A stretch of 64,000 nt of DNA from Bacillus sp. T33-2. GTDB taxonomy: Bacteria > Bacillota > Bacilli > Bacillales > Cytobacillaceae. The notes under the pieces were generated by a model. The model saw only the letters and a list, made by a program, of their open reading frames with translations. It searched no databases and was not told the origin of the DNA. Where the stretch lies: the NCBI RefSeq assembly GCF_002860205.1, contig NZ_PGVB01000002.1, positions 124,001-188,000 of the forward strand. The letters run 5' to 3'. The translations under genes were made by a program, and so were the position numbers. Below are positions 35,986-45,053 of the stretch, piece after piece. The stretch's first letter is position 1. Every line of letters begins with the position of its first letter.

Positions 35986-36044
35986 GGTTAATTCACGTTT
36001 CTGGACATCCTTAAACAATTTATTTACAAGGAGAGACTTTTCGA

Positions 36045-36176
36045 ATGAGCAAAAAAACTGGCAGAGGCACAAAAGCGCCAGGTGTCAACCCGGAAGGCTA
36101 CGGCCAGGACGCAGAGCTGGCCGAAAATCCAAAATCCAAGCTTGAAAATGCGGCTAAAAGGAACAATACAAAATAA
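36045..36176 (+). CDS. sspL: Small acid-soluble spore protein L (SspL-like)
   Basis: 43 residues, AAGGAGAG upstream. MSKKTGRGTKAPGVNPEGYG ... NPKSKLENAAKRNNTK matches the minor SASP L group: short, hydrophilic, no Cys, Pro/Gly-rich middle. Its place between the ypdQ and ypcP regions repeats B. subtilis order, and a SigG-like promoter is present. Made in the forespore; precise role unknown. Confidence 0.75.
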   Translation: MSKKTGRGTKAPGVNPEGYGQDAELAENPKSKLENAAKRNNTK

Positions 36177-36178
36177 TT

Positions 36179-36260
36179 CTTAAAGGAAACTCGCCGATTG
36201 GCGATCCTTAAGGTGCAGACAGAGGCGTAGTTCAGCGAAAAAGCTCACTTTTCTGTCTGC
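36179..36260 (+). other. Two hairpins following sspL
   Basis: First: CTTAAAGGA...TCCTTAAG enclosing TCGCC/GGCGA (36179-36212). Second: GCAGACAGA/TCTGTCTGC (36215-36223 with 36252-36260). No long T-run, so these are transcript-end structures of uncertain efficiency. Bases 36261-36360 hold nothing recognisable. Confidence 0.45.
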
Positions 36261-36360
36261 GATGCTGATGCTGACAAATGATTCCTTATACACTTGTACT
36301 TGGTTTCTTAAAATTGGCCCCTACATCAAGTTTTCTTCCTTGCTGCCAATCCCAAAGTGC

Positions 36361-36391
36361 AAAAAAAACGGCTGGAGTCTCCCAGCCGTTT
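36361..36391 (-). terminator. Terminator of ypcP
   Basis: 10-bp stem AAACGGCTGG/CCAGCCGTTT (36366-36375 with 36382-36391), followed on the minus strand by eight T residues. Confidence 0.9.
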
Positions 36392-36393
36392 CA

Positions 36394-37284
36394 TTATGCG
36401 TATGCTTCTTCTGGTTCGATGAAACGATGCAGTCCCTTAAATTCGATTTCCGCGAATTTCTGCAGGACCTTTTCCCGGTCAAGCCTGTAAATCGCATCCT
36501 CAAAAGCACATTCTACAGGGGTGTCACATTTTATTTCGGCAAGCCTTCTGCTTAGGTGGAGCATTTCAATGTCCTGCTCAATTTTTGCTTTGTGGGATTT
36601 GCCCAGTTGATCAAGGTTCGCGATGATGCCCTCAACATTGCCGAATTGCTGCAATAGCTTGAGCGCCGTTTTTTCACCTATTCCCCGCACGCCTGGATAA
36701 TTGTCGCTTGGGTCGCCCATCAATGCCTTAAGATCAATCATCTGTTCAGGCCAGATTCCTTTTTCCTCAAAGAATGTATTCCGGTTATGGACATCATAAT
36801 TGCCGAACCCTTTTTTAAGCAGGATGACGGATATATTGTCATCGATTAATTGCAGGATGTCCCTATCCCCAGTAAGGATGGCAACATTCATTGTGTCCGC
36901 TGCTTTTCGTGCGATCGTGCCGATGCAATCATCCGCCTCATAGCCTTCAATGCCGATATTCGGCACATCAAACGCTTCGACCACTTCTTTAACAAGATCA
37001 AATTGCGGGATGAGCTCCAACGGGGCATCTCCCCTGTTAGCTTTATAGCCTTCGTACATTTCTGTGCGGAAGGTTTTGCTGCCCATATCCCAGCATACCG
37101 CCACGTGGCTTGGTTTGAATGTTGAAACAGCAGTGAAGAAATGCTTCACAAATCCATAAACGGCATTTGTAGGCATCCCTTTCGAATTCACCATAAATTG
37201 TCCAGTGATTGAAGTTGCATAAAATGCTCTGAATAACAACGCCATGCCATCGACCAGCAAGAACGTCGGCTTGTCATTTTGCAA
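36394..37284 (-). CDS. ypcP: 5'-3' exonuclease YpcP (FEN/PolA N-terminal family)
   Basis: 296 residues. FEN-family motifs: LLVDGMALLFRAFYA, AVCWDMGSKTFRTE, YEGYKANRGDAPLEL, GYEADDCIGTIARKA, ILTGDRDILQLID and DLKALMGDPSDNYPGVRGIGEKTALKLL (helix-hairpin-helix), with metal-binding Asp/Glu residues intact. It corresponds to the nuclease half of DNA polymerase I as a stand-alone enzyme that can remove RNA primers or flaps. Position next to sspL and dynA matches B. subtilis. Confidence 0.93.
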   Translation of the reverse strand: MQNDKPTFLLVDGMALLFRAFYATSITGQFMVNSKGMPTNAVYGFVKHFFTAVSTFKPSHVAVCWDMGSKTFRTEMYEGYKANRGDAPLELIPQFDLVKEVVEAFDVPNIGIEGYEADDCIGTIARKAADTMNVAILTGDRDILQLIDDNISVILLKKGFGNYDVHNRNTFFEEKGIWPEQMIDLKALMGDPSDNYPGVRGIGEKTALKLLQQFGNVEGIIANLDQLGKSHKAKIEQDIEMLHLSRRLAEIKCDTPVECAFEDAIYRLDREKVLQKFAEIEFKGLHRFIEPEEAYA

Positions 37285-37363
37285 GCTGAACCCTCCATCT
37301 TCATGTATTATTGCTTGATTTTAGTTCAACCTGTCCATTATAACACGATTCCTCCGAAATGCT

Positions 37364-37540
37364 TCATTTCTTTCTTTTTTCCATTAACTTTACAACATGC
37401 TCTTTAGGCGTCCAGCAGTTGAATTGATAATGTGTTTTTGTCTCATAATTAAGCCGGCTGCAATAATATTTCACCACCCCGTCCTGTCTGGCTGCAGTGA
37501 AATGAATGCATGTGGCACAGGCATGAAAGGGATTTGACAT
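37364..37540 (-). CDS. Small Cys-rich protein, 58 aa
   Basis: ATG at 37540 after AGGAGGGCGG. Residues HACATCIHF (C-x2-C) and YYCSRLNYETKTHYQFNCW (two further Cys) form a likely Cys4 zinc site, followed by a Lys-rich tail ending EKRKK. It sits between dynA and ypcP in the same direction. Function unknown; DNA/RNA binding or a zinc-ribbon scaffold is possible. Confidence 0.7.
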   Translation of the reverse strand: MSNPFHACATCIHFTAARQDGVVKYYCSRLNYETKTHYQFNCWTPKEHVVKLMEKRKK

Positions 37541-37644
37541 GGCCGCCCTCCTGTAAGATCTAAAATTTACGCAGGCCGATCAGCCCGGAGCCGTCCTCAC
37601 GGCTTCAATTTCCGTAATGTCAGGTGTGACGAACAGGAACCCGA

Positions 37645-40600
37645 TCAACCCAGCTCCTTGATTTCTGCCAAAGTTATTTTTAATTGATCAACCGGGAAGG
37701 CTTCTGCAAGGACAGAGGAAATACCAGTATAATATTCCTTTATCTGTTCAGTGCTGTCATCTAAAAGGCCTTTAAAAATGTTTTCCATCACGCTGGTGTA
37801 ATGGGCTTTCAATCGCGCACTTTCTGTTTGTAAATATTGGTCAGCCGGACCTTGCAGAAGCTTTTCCAGCTGGTCGGCCATTAAGCGTTTTTCATTTTTT
37901 TCGAAAAATGATTTTGGGTTTTTAAACAGGGCCAATGCTTTCTTAAACATTGATGGGTCAATATCCTGAAAAGCATTTTCAAAATCCAGGTTCCCAAACC
38001 TGAAATCCTCCCACTTTGAAAGCAAAAGTTCATGGTCAATTTTTATAATTTCTTTCGACAGGCTGTCCTGGAATTCATTCAGGATTTTGCCAATGAACAC
38101 ATCGATCCTGATTGTTGTAGCCCTGAGCTCCTGGGCCAGATCGTAACCAAGGCTTTCGAGCAGGTCGTCCATCGCAGCATCGAGCGCTTTGTGCAAATTC
38201 CGCCCGTCATCCTTCAACAGGGAAGGATGGAACGCTTCCCTGAAAAAATCACCGAACCGGAAAAACACTCTTTGTTTAATATAATGGGTCAGCTCATCCG
38301 TTTCCTGAAGAAGCCTTGTGTGCAAGTATCCGGGATCTTGGTTTTTTATCACTTCCATTACAGCCTTTTGCTGCTCATCCATCTTGGCCCGTTTTACCTG
38401 CTTTGCCGCCAGGTCTTCATTGGATGAGATGATTAAATTTTCGATTTGGCGAACCGCCTGGATCCATTTTGCATCCGCAGATTGAACAGCCAACTCCATT
38501 AAACCATTTGAAATAAAGGAATAGAAGTCCTGTTCAAATTCTGCAAAAAACGAAGTGCCGGTAAATTTCCCACCGGTTTTTTCCTCTAATGCCTGGAGGC
38601 TTGATACAGGATACATATTGGGTTTCCGGATACCGTACTTCAACAGCTGATCCTCGACGTATGCCAGGACAGTCTGCATTTCTTCCATGGAATTCGCCAG
38701 ATCGACTGCATTGACGATAAAGAACATTTTATCAAGCTCGAATGTATCCTTTACCCGCCCTAATTGAATCAGGAATTCCCGGTCGGCTTTTGAAAAAGCA
38801 TGATTATAATAGGTGACAAACAGGATTGCATCAGCATTTTTAATATAATCAAAGGCTACGCCTGTGTGCCTGGCATTGATTGAATCAGCACCAGGCGTGT
38901 CGACAAGGCTGATGCCCCTTCTGGTCAATTCACAATCATAATATACTTCAATCCAGTCGACTAGGCAGGATTTTTCCTCCTCTGAAACAAAGGACCTGAA
39001 TGTTTCGAGATCGGTGCTGAACACATTGCCAAGCCGGGGCTCATATGGTCCCAGTCCCCGTGAAAAAGCCTGCAGAAATGTCAGGTGTGTTTTTTCCGCG
39101 GGACTGAATGTTTCCCCACCCTTTATCATTCGAATTTTATTTACAGCCTCTAGAAGGGTGCCTGCCTCAAGCCCAAAAAATTTAAGAGACCGGTTTACTT
39201 CGGAAAGCAGCTGGCCGGCTTCCTTAAACATGATTAACACAGTTCCATGATGATGCTGGTCTGTAACAGGCTTTATTCTGTTGATGGCCGCTGTAGTTGG
39301 GTTGGGGGATACCGGCAGGATACTTTCACCGACCAGTGAGTTGGCAAAAGACGATTTGCCGGCACTGAACGCACCGAACAGGGCTACTGTAAATTCCCTG
39401 CCCTCCAGTCGCTCTGCCTGCTGAACCAGGTCTGCGGCAATTCTTTTGAAGCCGGGTATTTTGCGGATTTCCCTTGCCGTGTTGTTTAATTTATGGATTA
39501 CATGCTCCAGCCTTCCATCATGCGCTGCAATTTCAGTCCAGCTGCTGCGAGCCGGCACAGAAATTTCTTCCAGGATCTCTTCATGTACAGCAGTTTTCAT
39601 TACATCTGCTGGAACCTTGACGATATCCGGCACCACATTTTCTCTAATAAATTTTTCCATGGCATTAATCTCGCTGACCTGGGGCGCTGCATCGCCGAAA
39701 AGAATGTCATTGATGATTTGTCTATGTTCCGCCAGTTTCTGTTCAATTAAATCTAGTTTTTCCTTGGCTGAGATGCAGGATTTAAGCTGCCTATGCTCAG
39801 CACCCAGTTTAATGACCTCCTCGGAGATTCCCAGCTTGGCTTTTTCTAAATATAATTTCTTAAAATCAAAAAGCTGTTCCCTGGCACGCTTCTTAATGGA
39901 CTCTGCGACATCCGCTGTAAAATTTAAAACATATTCCCCGGAAAGCCTTGCACCAGGCTTAACGAGGTTCTCCAGCAGTTCCTTGGAGAAAATTATTTCA
40001 TAGTTTTGTATCTTCGCCATAAGCTCCGGATCAAATATATCCTTTTCTTTTAGAAGCTTGGTTAAGTATTCTTTAATATGCCAGTTTAATTGAGTATTTA
40101 CCTTCACTGTTAAATCCTCATAAAACCGGTCCAGCCTTGCCTGTCTTTCCAGTTTTGTCTTTTGTGAAGCAAAGAGCAGGCCAACTTTGAAACCAGGCTG
40201 TGTTGCCTGCAAATAGGCTTCAGCCAGGGCTCTTGTCTCATATGGCATTAAATAGGCATTTTTAAGGATGCTTTCTACTCCGCTGTCAAAGCTCGATTCA
40301 ATGGTTTCGCCGGATACTCTTAATTCATGCAGTTGATTCATGATCTGTTCAAGCTTTGCAGGGAGTTCCTTTTGTTTCGGCTCTGGGACTTCTTTCAGGA
40401 GATCATTTAGCATTTCAGCCTCGGCTTCATGCTGTCCTGCCAAAAACTCCAGGTGGTCATCTGATAGTTTTTGCAAAGATTGAAAAACCGACTGGGGCAG
40501 GATCTCAGACCGCTGTGCAATCCGGTCCTTAATAAACTCCTGAAGTATGGCAAATTGGTTCTCAGGCATGTCTGGGTCCCTCAGGGAAGTATAAAATATC

Positions 40601-41301
40601 TCTGCTGGCCTGACTCCCCATTCTTTGAATGCGTCCGCCACACTTTCTTTAAACTGGCTGAAGCTTAATTCCTCTTCCCTGTGTTTATCAATCTGATTGA
40701 CGACTAAAATCAGCTGTTTGCCGGCAGACGTCAACTCTTTTGTAAACAGAAAATTCAATTCGGATTGGACGTGATTATAATCCATTACATAAAAAATGAC
40801 ATCTGCGAGATGAAGTGCCGATTCTGTGGAAACTCTGTGCGCCTCATCGGTGGAATCGATCCCGGGGGTATCGATGATTGCAACATTTTCAGGAATCCCC
40901 GCCCCTTTATGGCTGATTTCAATCGCTTGAATTTCGTCCCCGTCTTTACAGTATGATTTTACCATTTCATAGTCGTAAGGAGCCGGATACAAGACCGGCC
41001 TTCCCTGCTTAAAAAACACCTTCGCATACCCTTCCCCGGACTTGACCTTGACGAGGTTGGCACTGGTCGGAATAGGGCTTGACGGCAAAATATCAGCACC
41101 GGCCAGCCGGTTGATCATGCTCGATTTCCCGGCAGAAAAATGCCCACAAAAAGCAATGGAAAACTCTTTTTCAATCGCCTTTTTCCCAAGCTCAGCAGTT
41201 TTCGATGATGTCTCAGTATCCCCATTCGCGGTGAACATATTATGAAGTGAATAGATTTTTCCGATAAGCTGTTTATCCTGTTGCACAACGATTTGGCCCA
41301 T
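37645..41301 (-). CDS. dynA: Two-headed bacterial dynamin DynA
   Basis: 1218 residues containing two complete dynamin-like GTPase modules. Module 1: P-loop GHFSAGKSS (about residues 53-61), DTPGIDS and NQIDK. Module 2: P-loop GAFSAGKSS (about 645), DTPGADS and NAVD. Each is followed by long helical stalk regions. This fused head-to-tail layout is diagnostic of DynA (YpbR), a membrane-remodelling GTPase that tethers and fuses membranes and helps cells resist membrane damage and phage. It is upstream of ypcP as in B. subtilis. No frameshift in 3.6 kb. Confidence 0.95.
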   Translation of the reverse strand: MGQIVVQQDKQLIGKIYSLHNMFTANGDTETSSKTAELGKKAIEKEFSIAFCGHFSAGKSSMINRLAGADILPSSPIPTSANLVKVKSGEGYAKVFFKQGRPVLYPAPYDYEMVKSYCKDGDEIQAIEISHKGAGIPENVAIIDTPGIDSTDEAHRVSTESALHLADVIFYVMDYNHVQSELNFLFTKELTSAGKQLILVVNQIDKHREEELSFSQFKESVADAFKEWGVRPAEIFYTSLRDPDMPENQFAILQEFIKDRIAQRSEILPQSVFQSLQKLSDDHLEFLAGQHEAEAEMLNDLLKEVPEPKQKELPAKLEQIMNQLHELRVSGETIESSFDSGVESILKNAYLMPYETRALAEAYLQATQPGFKVGLLFASQKTKLERQARLDRFYEDLTVKVNTQLNWHIKEYLTKLLKEKDIFDPELMAKIQNYEIIFSKELLENLVKPGARLSGEYVLNFTADVAESIKKRAREQLFDFKKLYLEKAKLGISEEVIKLGAEHRQLKSCISAKEKLDLIEQKLAEHRQIINDILFGDAAPQVSEINAMEKFIRENVVPDIVKVPADVMKTAVHEEILEEISVPARSSWTEIAAHDGRLEHVIHKLNNTAREIRKIPGFKRIAADLVQQAERLEGREFTVALFGAFSAGKSSFANSLVGESILPVSPNPTTAAINRIKPVTDQHHHGTVLIMFKEAGQLLSEVNRSLKFFGLEAGTLLEAVNKIRMIKGGETFSPAEKTHLTFLQAFSRGLGPYEPRLGNVFSTDLETFRSFVSEEEKSCLVDWIEVYYDCELTRRGISLVDTPGADSINARHTGVAFDYIKNADAILFVTYYNHAFSKADREFLIQLGRVKDTFELDKMFFIVNAVDLANSMEEMQTVLAYVEDQLLKYGIRKPNMYPVSSLQALEEKTGGKFTGTSFFAEFEQDFYSFISNGLMELAVQSADAKWIQAVRQIENLIISSNEDLAAKQVKRAKMDEQQKAVMEVIKNQDPGYLHTRLLQETDELTHYIKQRVFFRFGDFFREAFHPSLLKDDGRNLHKALDAAMDDLLESLGYDLAQELRATTIRIDVFIGKILNEFQDSLSKEIIKIDHELLLSKWEDFRFGNLDFENAFQDIDPSMFKKALALFKNPKSFFEKNEKRLMADQLEKLLQGPADQYLQTESARLKAHYTSVMENIFKGLLDDSTEQIKEYYTGISSVLAEAFPVDQLKITLAEIKELG

Positions 41302-41406
41302 GAACTTTACCCCTTGTTACTAAAAATTTATAGCTTCATATATTCTAAACGATTTTTCAGTGTTTTCCTACAGTAAGAATATTATAGCAATTTAACTGCA
41401 CAAAAA

Positions 41407-41436
41407 TTAAACCCGGAGCCTCTCGTCCGGGTTTAA
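41407..41436. terminator. Terminator upstream of dynA, serving the minus strand
   Basis: 11-bp stem with core ACCCGGA/TCCGGGT (41407-41417 with 41426-41436). The minus strand continues TTTTTG. It would end transcripts from the ypbQ/small-ORF side before dynA. Confidence 0.8.
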
Positions 41437-41533
41437 TAAGATTGTTTTTAATAGTGCAATTTTGCTTATTTCAATACATGTTTATGAATGTTGTTTAGCT
41501 GCATGGTCACGCATACTTCTCTACAAACTTTTA

Positions 41534-41620
41534 TCAATGTGGTTTTGCGACATGATCAAGAACATACTTCATGACAATCGAGTACACAGCTATTGTTGAG
41601 ATGACGAACATTGAAACCAT
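41534..41620 (-). CDS. Possible tiny membrane protein, 28 aa
   Basis: MVSMFVISTIAVYSIVMKYV then LDHVAKPH: a single amphipathic or membrane helix with a His/Lys end. GAGGATG lies 9 bases before the ATG and a terminator follows about 100 bases later. The gap between dynA and ypbQ has no other candidate. Composition suits a real small membrane protein, but homologues would be needed to accept it. Confidence 0.35.
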   Translation of the reverse strand: MVSMFVISTIAVYSIVMKYVLDHVAKPH

Positions 41621-41718
41621 AGTATGCACCATCCTCGGAAAATGTTCATTTAAATGAGAATTAATTTCATTTCATATGGAGTTTAACATTAATGATTCTC
41701 ATTTTCAACTACTCTCCG

Positions 41719-42288
41719 TTAATTGTCATACTTATTTAACAAATTCGGGACAAAACGCCCGCTGCCCTTGAATTCTGCTACATAACGGGTCAATTCGTTC
41801 AAGGCTTTTTCTTCGGCTGGAATCCTTATTGAAAGGATGACCAAATTCATGATTGAGAACACTGCAGCCGTGATAAACGCATTGAACAGTAACGGAATGA
41901 TGATGAATTCGATGGTAACAATGACATAATTGGGATGTCGAATAAAACGGTATGGGCCTCTGCGCACTATTTCAGCGCCCGGAAGGACAATGATCTTCGT
42001 GTTCCAGTACCTGCCGAGCGAAAGCAGGGCCCAGGTCCTCAATGCCTGTGTTGCAAGAAATATTAATAAAAGAACGGGCCAAAATCCGGAAATCCCCCGT
42101 TCAAAATAATAATGCTCCACCGCAAAAGAGATGAAGAATGCCGCATGAACAACTACGATAGCTTTATAGTGGGCAGCTCCGAACTCGAGCGCACCGTTCT
42201 TTTTCATCCACCTTTCATTTCTTTTGGCAATAATGAGCTCCACAAGCCTCTGAGATATAATGAAACCTATAAAAATGTAAAACGCCAT
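41719..42288 (-). CDS. ypbQ: Isoprenylcysteine carboxyl methyltransferase family protein (YpbQ)
   Basis: 189 residues, four to five membrane helices. The C-terminal ICMT-like motif GPYRFIRHPNYVIVTIEFIIIPL, with R-H-P-N-Y, is typical. It begins one base after the bcsA stop, so the two are a transcription and probably functional unit. In Bacillus, this pair makes and methylates alkylpyrones: the polyketide synthase makes the pyrone and the ICMT-like protein is the methyltransferase (BpsB). Confidence 0.9.
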   Translation of the reverse strand: MAFYIFIGFIISQRLVELIIAKRNERWMKKNGALEFGAAHYKAIVVVHAAFFISFAVEHYYFERGISGFWPVLLLIFLATQALRTWALLSLGRYWNTKIIVLPGAEIVRRGPYRFIRHPNYVIVTIEFIIIPLLFNAFITAAVFSIMNLVILSIRIPAEEKALNELTRYVAEFKGSGRFVPNLLNKYDN

Positions 42289-42289
42289 G

Positions 42290-43375
42290 CTACTCCCACC
42301 TCATCAGCAGCAGTTCGGAACTGAAGCCAGGTCCTAAAGCAGCGGCAAGGCCTATTTCCCCATGCCCTGCTTTTTCCAGGAAACGCTTTAAGACGTACAT
42401 GATGGTTGCTGAAGACATGTTTCCATAATCGTTTAGCACAGCCAGAGGGATATCCGTCATTTCCGGAGCAATGCCGAGGGACTTAACGTAAGCGTCAAGA
42501 ACTTTCTTGCCGCCGGGATGGGCGATAAAGTGGTCGATTTGATTTATGTGCATATTGTGCGAGGCCAGAAACTCCTCCACATTCGGCCTGAGCCAGTTTT
42601 CAATGATTGAGGGGATACTCTTTGAAAATATGACATACAGACCTTCATTCTTGATATCCCAGCCCATCACATCAAGTGAATCAGGCATCGTTGTTGACAT
42701 CGTCCCCAAGATTACCGGTGAAGCAGGCAGCCTGCGGAGTTTTTCAAAACCTGAATCCCGGCCGCATAATAAGGCACATGCCACCCCATCCGCGAACAGG
42801 GATGTACCGATAAGATTGCTTTTTGACAGGTCATTTTTCTGGAAGGTAAGGCTGCAAAGCTCAATTGACAGGACCAGGACCTTGGCATCGGGATAGGCAA
42901 GGCAATATTCATGTGCTCTTGATAATCCTGATGCACCACCGGCACAACCGAGGCCCCAGATGGGGATGCGTTTAGTATGCGGTGAGAACGGCAGGATGTT
43001 CATGATGCGGGCATCAATGCTTGGAGTTGCAAGTCCAGTGGTTGAGATGGTGAATATCGCGTCTATTTCATCATATGGGACAGGCTCAAGCAGGAAGGCC
43101 TCATCTGAAAGGCATTTTTTTATGGCCTGGGCACCGAGTTCAACTGCCGATTCGATATAAGCATCGTTCTTTTCTTCTAATGTACGGACTTTCTTGAACC
43201 AGTCAAGGTCCCTTGCAAAATGGCGTTTTTTTATTTGCCCATTGTGAAAAACTGACAATAATCTTTTAATATCACTGAATGAATCTGAAAAAAGCTCCTC
43301 GGTGAAATCCATGACAAGGTCCTGGTCAAAAGTGTAGGGCGGAACTGCTTCAGCTAGTGAAATAACAGTGGACAT
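42290..43375 (-). CDS. bcsA: Type III polyketide synthase (BcsA/BpsA, chalcone synthase family)
   Basis: 361 residues from the ATG at 43375, 8 bases after GTGAGGAGAG; a longer frame to 43417 lacks support. Catalytic triad: Cys in WGLGCAGGASGLS, His in DHFIAHPGGKKVL and Asn in VLNDYGNMSSATIMYVLK. The enzyme condenses fatty acyl-CoA with malonyl-CoA into alkylpyrones. It is followed immediately by its methyltransferase partner ypbQ, as in B. subtilis. Confidence 0.94.
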   Translation of the reverse strand: MSTVISLAEAVPPYTFDQDLVMDFTEELFSDSFSDIKRLLSVFHNGQIKKRHFARDLDWFKKVRTLEEKNDAYIESAVELGAQAIKKCLSDEAFLLEPVPYDEIDAIFTISTTGLATPSIDARIMNILPFSPHTKRIPIWGLGCAGGASGLSRAHEYCLAYPDAKVLVLSIELCSLTFQKNDLSKSNLIGTSLFADGVACALLCGRDSGFEKLRRLPASPVILGTMSTTMPDSLDVMGWDIKNEGLYVIFSKSIPSIIENWLRPNVEEFLASHNMHINQIDHFIAHPGGKKVLDAYVKSLGIAPEMTDIPLAVLNDYGNMSSATIMYVLKRFLEKAGHGEIGLAAALGPGFSSELLLMRWE

Positions 43376-43751
43376 TGTGCGACTCTCCTCACTTTTCTGT
43401 ACGGTTACTTTTTCCATTTACCCGAAGAGTATTCAATGAAACAAAATATGGCTGCTATCATCCAATAACAGTGCGGAAAACAGCCTTTTACCCGGTAAGT
43501 TCCCATTTAATGACGGTAACTTGGGATTTTATACCGGTAAGAGTGATATATTCCTGGTACATTCTGTTATATTCCCTCAAACTGTATTTTAATAGAAATC
43601 CACCTAATATTTTACTTATTCAATATAAAAAAGGACCCTCCCACATTGTAGGAAGGCCTTACGTTTTGAAGGAGTTGTTGTGCTCTTTCATTATAGTTGA
43701 TTCATTTCTTTTTATACATTATTAAATGTTTACCAATTGAAAGTGTAGCCA
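43376..43751. other. 376-base gap upstream of bcsA
   Basis: It holds the bcsA leader and promoter region. Around 43480-43555 related ACCGGTAA/GGTAAC and TCCCA/TGGGA elements (TTACCCGGTAAGTTCCCA ... GGTAACTTGGGA ... ACCGGTAA) suggest a regulatory site. AAAAAAGGACC...GGAAGGCC near 43630 could be a weak hairpin. No convincing protein frame. Confidence 0.4.
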
Positions 43752-43877
43752 TTATTTGGACTTTGGCTGCTTTTGCACTTCAATCCAGATTTTCTGTGCA
43801 GCAAGCACACCGCATTCGTTGCATAACCTGATTTCATCATACAAAAGCCTGCAGTGCTCGCAATAATATTTTTGCAT
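43752..43877 (-). CDS. Small zinc-ribbon protein, 41 aa
   Basis: ATG at 43877 after AAGGGAAAGG. MQKYYCEHCRLLYDEIRLCN then ECGVLAAQ has two CxxC knuckles (C6-x2-C9 and C19-x2-C22), an archetypal tiny zinc ribbon, followed by a basic tail. It stands alone between bcsA and the 162-aa gene. Function unknown. Confidence 0.65.
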   Translation of the reverse strand: MQKYYCEHCRLLYDEIRLCNECGVLAAQKIWIEVQKQPKSK

Positions 43878-44019
43878 GGCCTTTCCCTTCCCTGATTTTA
43901 CCCATTTATCACATTCTATTTTTCGACATCATAAATGGTTACACATCCAGGGCAGTATTTTTCCCGCAAGTAAAATGAGTGCTCATTTAAATTAAAACAA
44001 CTACCGTGTCACAGCCTGT

Positions 44020-44508
44020 TCAAACTATATTTCCCGGAAACTGTTTTAATTGACTTTCGAGCCTGTCAATTCCCTCCTGATAATCCTTCTGCAGTTCTTC
44101 GTGGTACGTAAGCGTCAACAAGAGGCTTTTCATTGCTGTTTCAAAATCGACCACGCCCAATAAATCTAAATAGCTGAATAAAGTGACCTGCTGGTTCGTT
44201 AAATTGATCGCTGCCGGGGTTTGATGGTCGATATGATAGATAAATAATGTATTCGTCCCCGGTTCATACCGAAAAACAGGGCCCATATTGCTGAAGGTAT
44301 TACTAAGTTTGTCGTTAAACCTGTATCCATTGTTTTTTATGTAAGTCATTACCGGCAAAAGCCTTTGTGCAGCCTGTTCAAGCTCTTGAGCTTGTTGGTC
44401 GTACAGACTCCGGTATTCACTTTGCAAAGATGCAACTTTTTCATATTCCTGGTCAATTCTCTCCATAAGCCCTTTCACTAATCCATCTAATTCCGACACT
44501 TTCATCAT
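44020..44508 (-). CDS. Hypothetical coiled-coil protein, 162 aa
   Basis: Start at 44508 or at the adjacent ATG 44505, preceded by GGGCAGGG. An N-terminal coiled coil (LMERIDQEYEKVASLQSEYRSLYDQQAQELEQ) is followed by a mixed region (NNGYRFNDKLSNTFSNMGPVFRYEPGTNTLFIYH) and helical end. No Cys, signal or membrane helix. It faces the cox operon across a 367-base gap. Not assignable to a family by eye. Confidence 0.65.
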   Translation of the reverse strand: MMKVSELDGLVKGLMERIDQEYEKVASLQSEYRSLYDQQAQELEQAAQRLLPVMTYIKNNGYRFNDKLSNTFSNMGPVFRYEPGTNTLFIYHIDHQTPAAINLTNQQVTLFSYLDLLGVVDFETAMKSLLLTLTYHEELQKDYQEGIDRLESQLKQFPGNIV

Positions 44509-44875
44509 CCCTGCCCTTATACAGTATTTTTACTATCACTATTTTTTTACATAAAACGGTAAATTTATACATTCATGCTTCAAGTCTGGTAACAGGCACT
44601 TTTGCTTTTTGTCACGACCGTTTCGTCACACCCGGTGGCTGCCAAACCCTTTTTGTTCACTATTTGACAATTGAAGCTTCACATTTTATTCACATTTGCC
44701 CCCTGGTTGATGTGACTTAAATCACTGTAATATCAACTTTCCAACATTAACATAGTAAATACGTAAGGAATGAACAATTTGTGAACTGCCGTAAACATAT
44801 GGAAGTTTTACATTTGTCTTGTATTATGAAAATGTACTTATTAATTTTTTCAATTATCTGAAGGGAGTGGAAGGA
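44509..44875. other. 367-base regulatory gap before the ba3 oxidase operon
   Basis: Divergent region carrying a Crp/Fnr box at 44711-44726, followed by TAACAT/TAGTAA-like -10 bases near 44748-44758. CACCCGGTGG near 44630 and a T-rich stretch might end or start small transcripts. No additional gene is visible. Confidence 0.5.
44711..44726 (+). promoter_or_regulatory. Crp/Fnr box upstream of the ba3 oxidase operon
   Basis: TGTGA-CTTAAA-TCACT, an exact match to the B. subtilis Fnr consensus TGTGA-N6-TCACT. Its centre is about 41.5 bases upstream of a start point predicted from TAACAT at 44748-44753, the geometry of class II activation. A second -10 option gives about 46 bases. Confidence 0.65.
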
Positions 44876-45025
44876 ATGGCTCAGCCTGGCCTCCAGAAAA
44901 AAAACATTGTCAAAACTGAAGACAACTCTACTTTGAAAGGCACCCTGGCTTCCGTTTTCTTGTTGGGATTTTTCCTGATTGCTACTTGGGTAGGCGTTTA
45001 CTTTTTGTTTCTAGACCGGTTCTAA
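44876..45025 (+). CDS. cbaD: Cytochrome ba3-type oxidase subunit IIa
   Basis: 49 residues from ATG 44876 (GGGAGTGGAAGG upstream). One membrane helix (LASVFLLGFFLIATWVGVYFLFL) after a short polar N-terminus. Small subunit IIa genes precede subunit II in ba3/B-type oxidase operons, exactly the arrangement here. It completes the transmembrane arrangement that subunit II lacks in this oxidase class. Confidence 0.85.
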   Translation: MAQPGLQKKNIVKTEDNSTLKGTLASVFLLGFFLIATWVGVYFLFLDRF

Positions 45026-45053
45026 ACGTGAATTAAGGGGGATGGAAGAAACT

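Noticed and set aside
36177-36393. An additional small spore gene after sspL
   Set aside because: Only short frames without ribosome sites; the region is explained by hairpins and the ypcP terminator.
43375-43725. A 116-residue plus-strand frame upstream of bcsA
   Set aside because: Low-complexity composition, no ribosome site, and it overlaps the bcsA start and promoter region.
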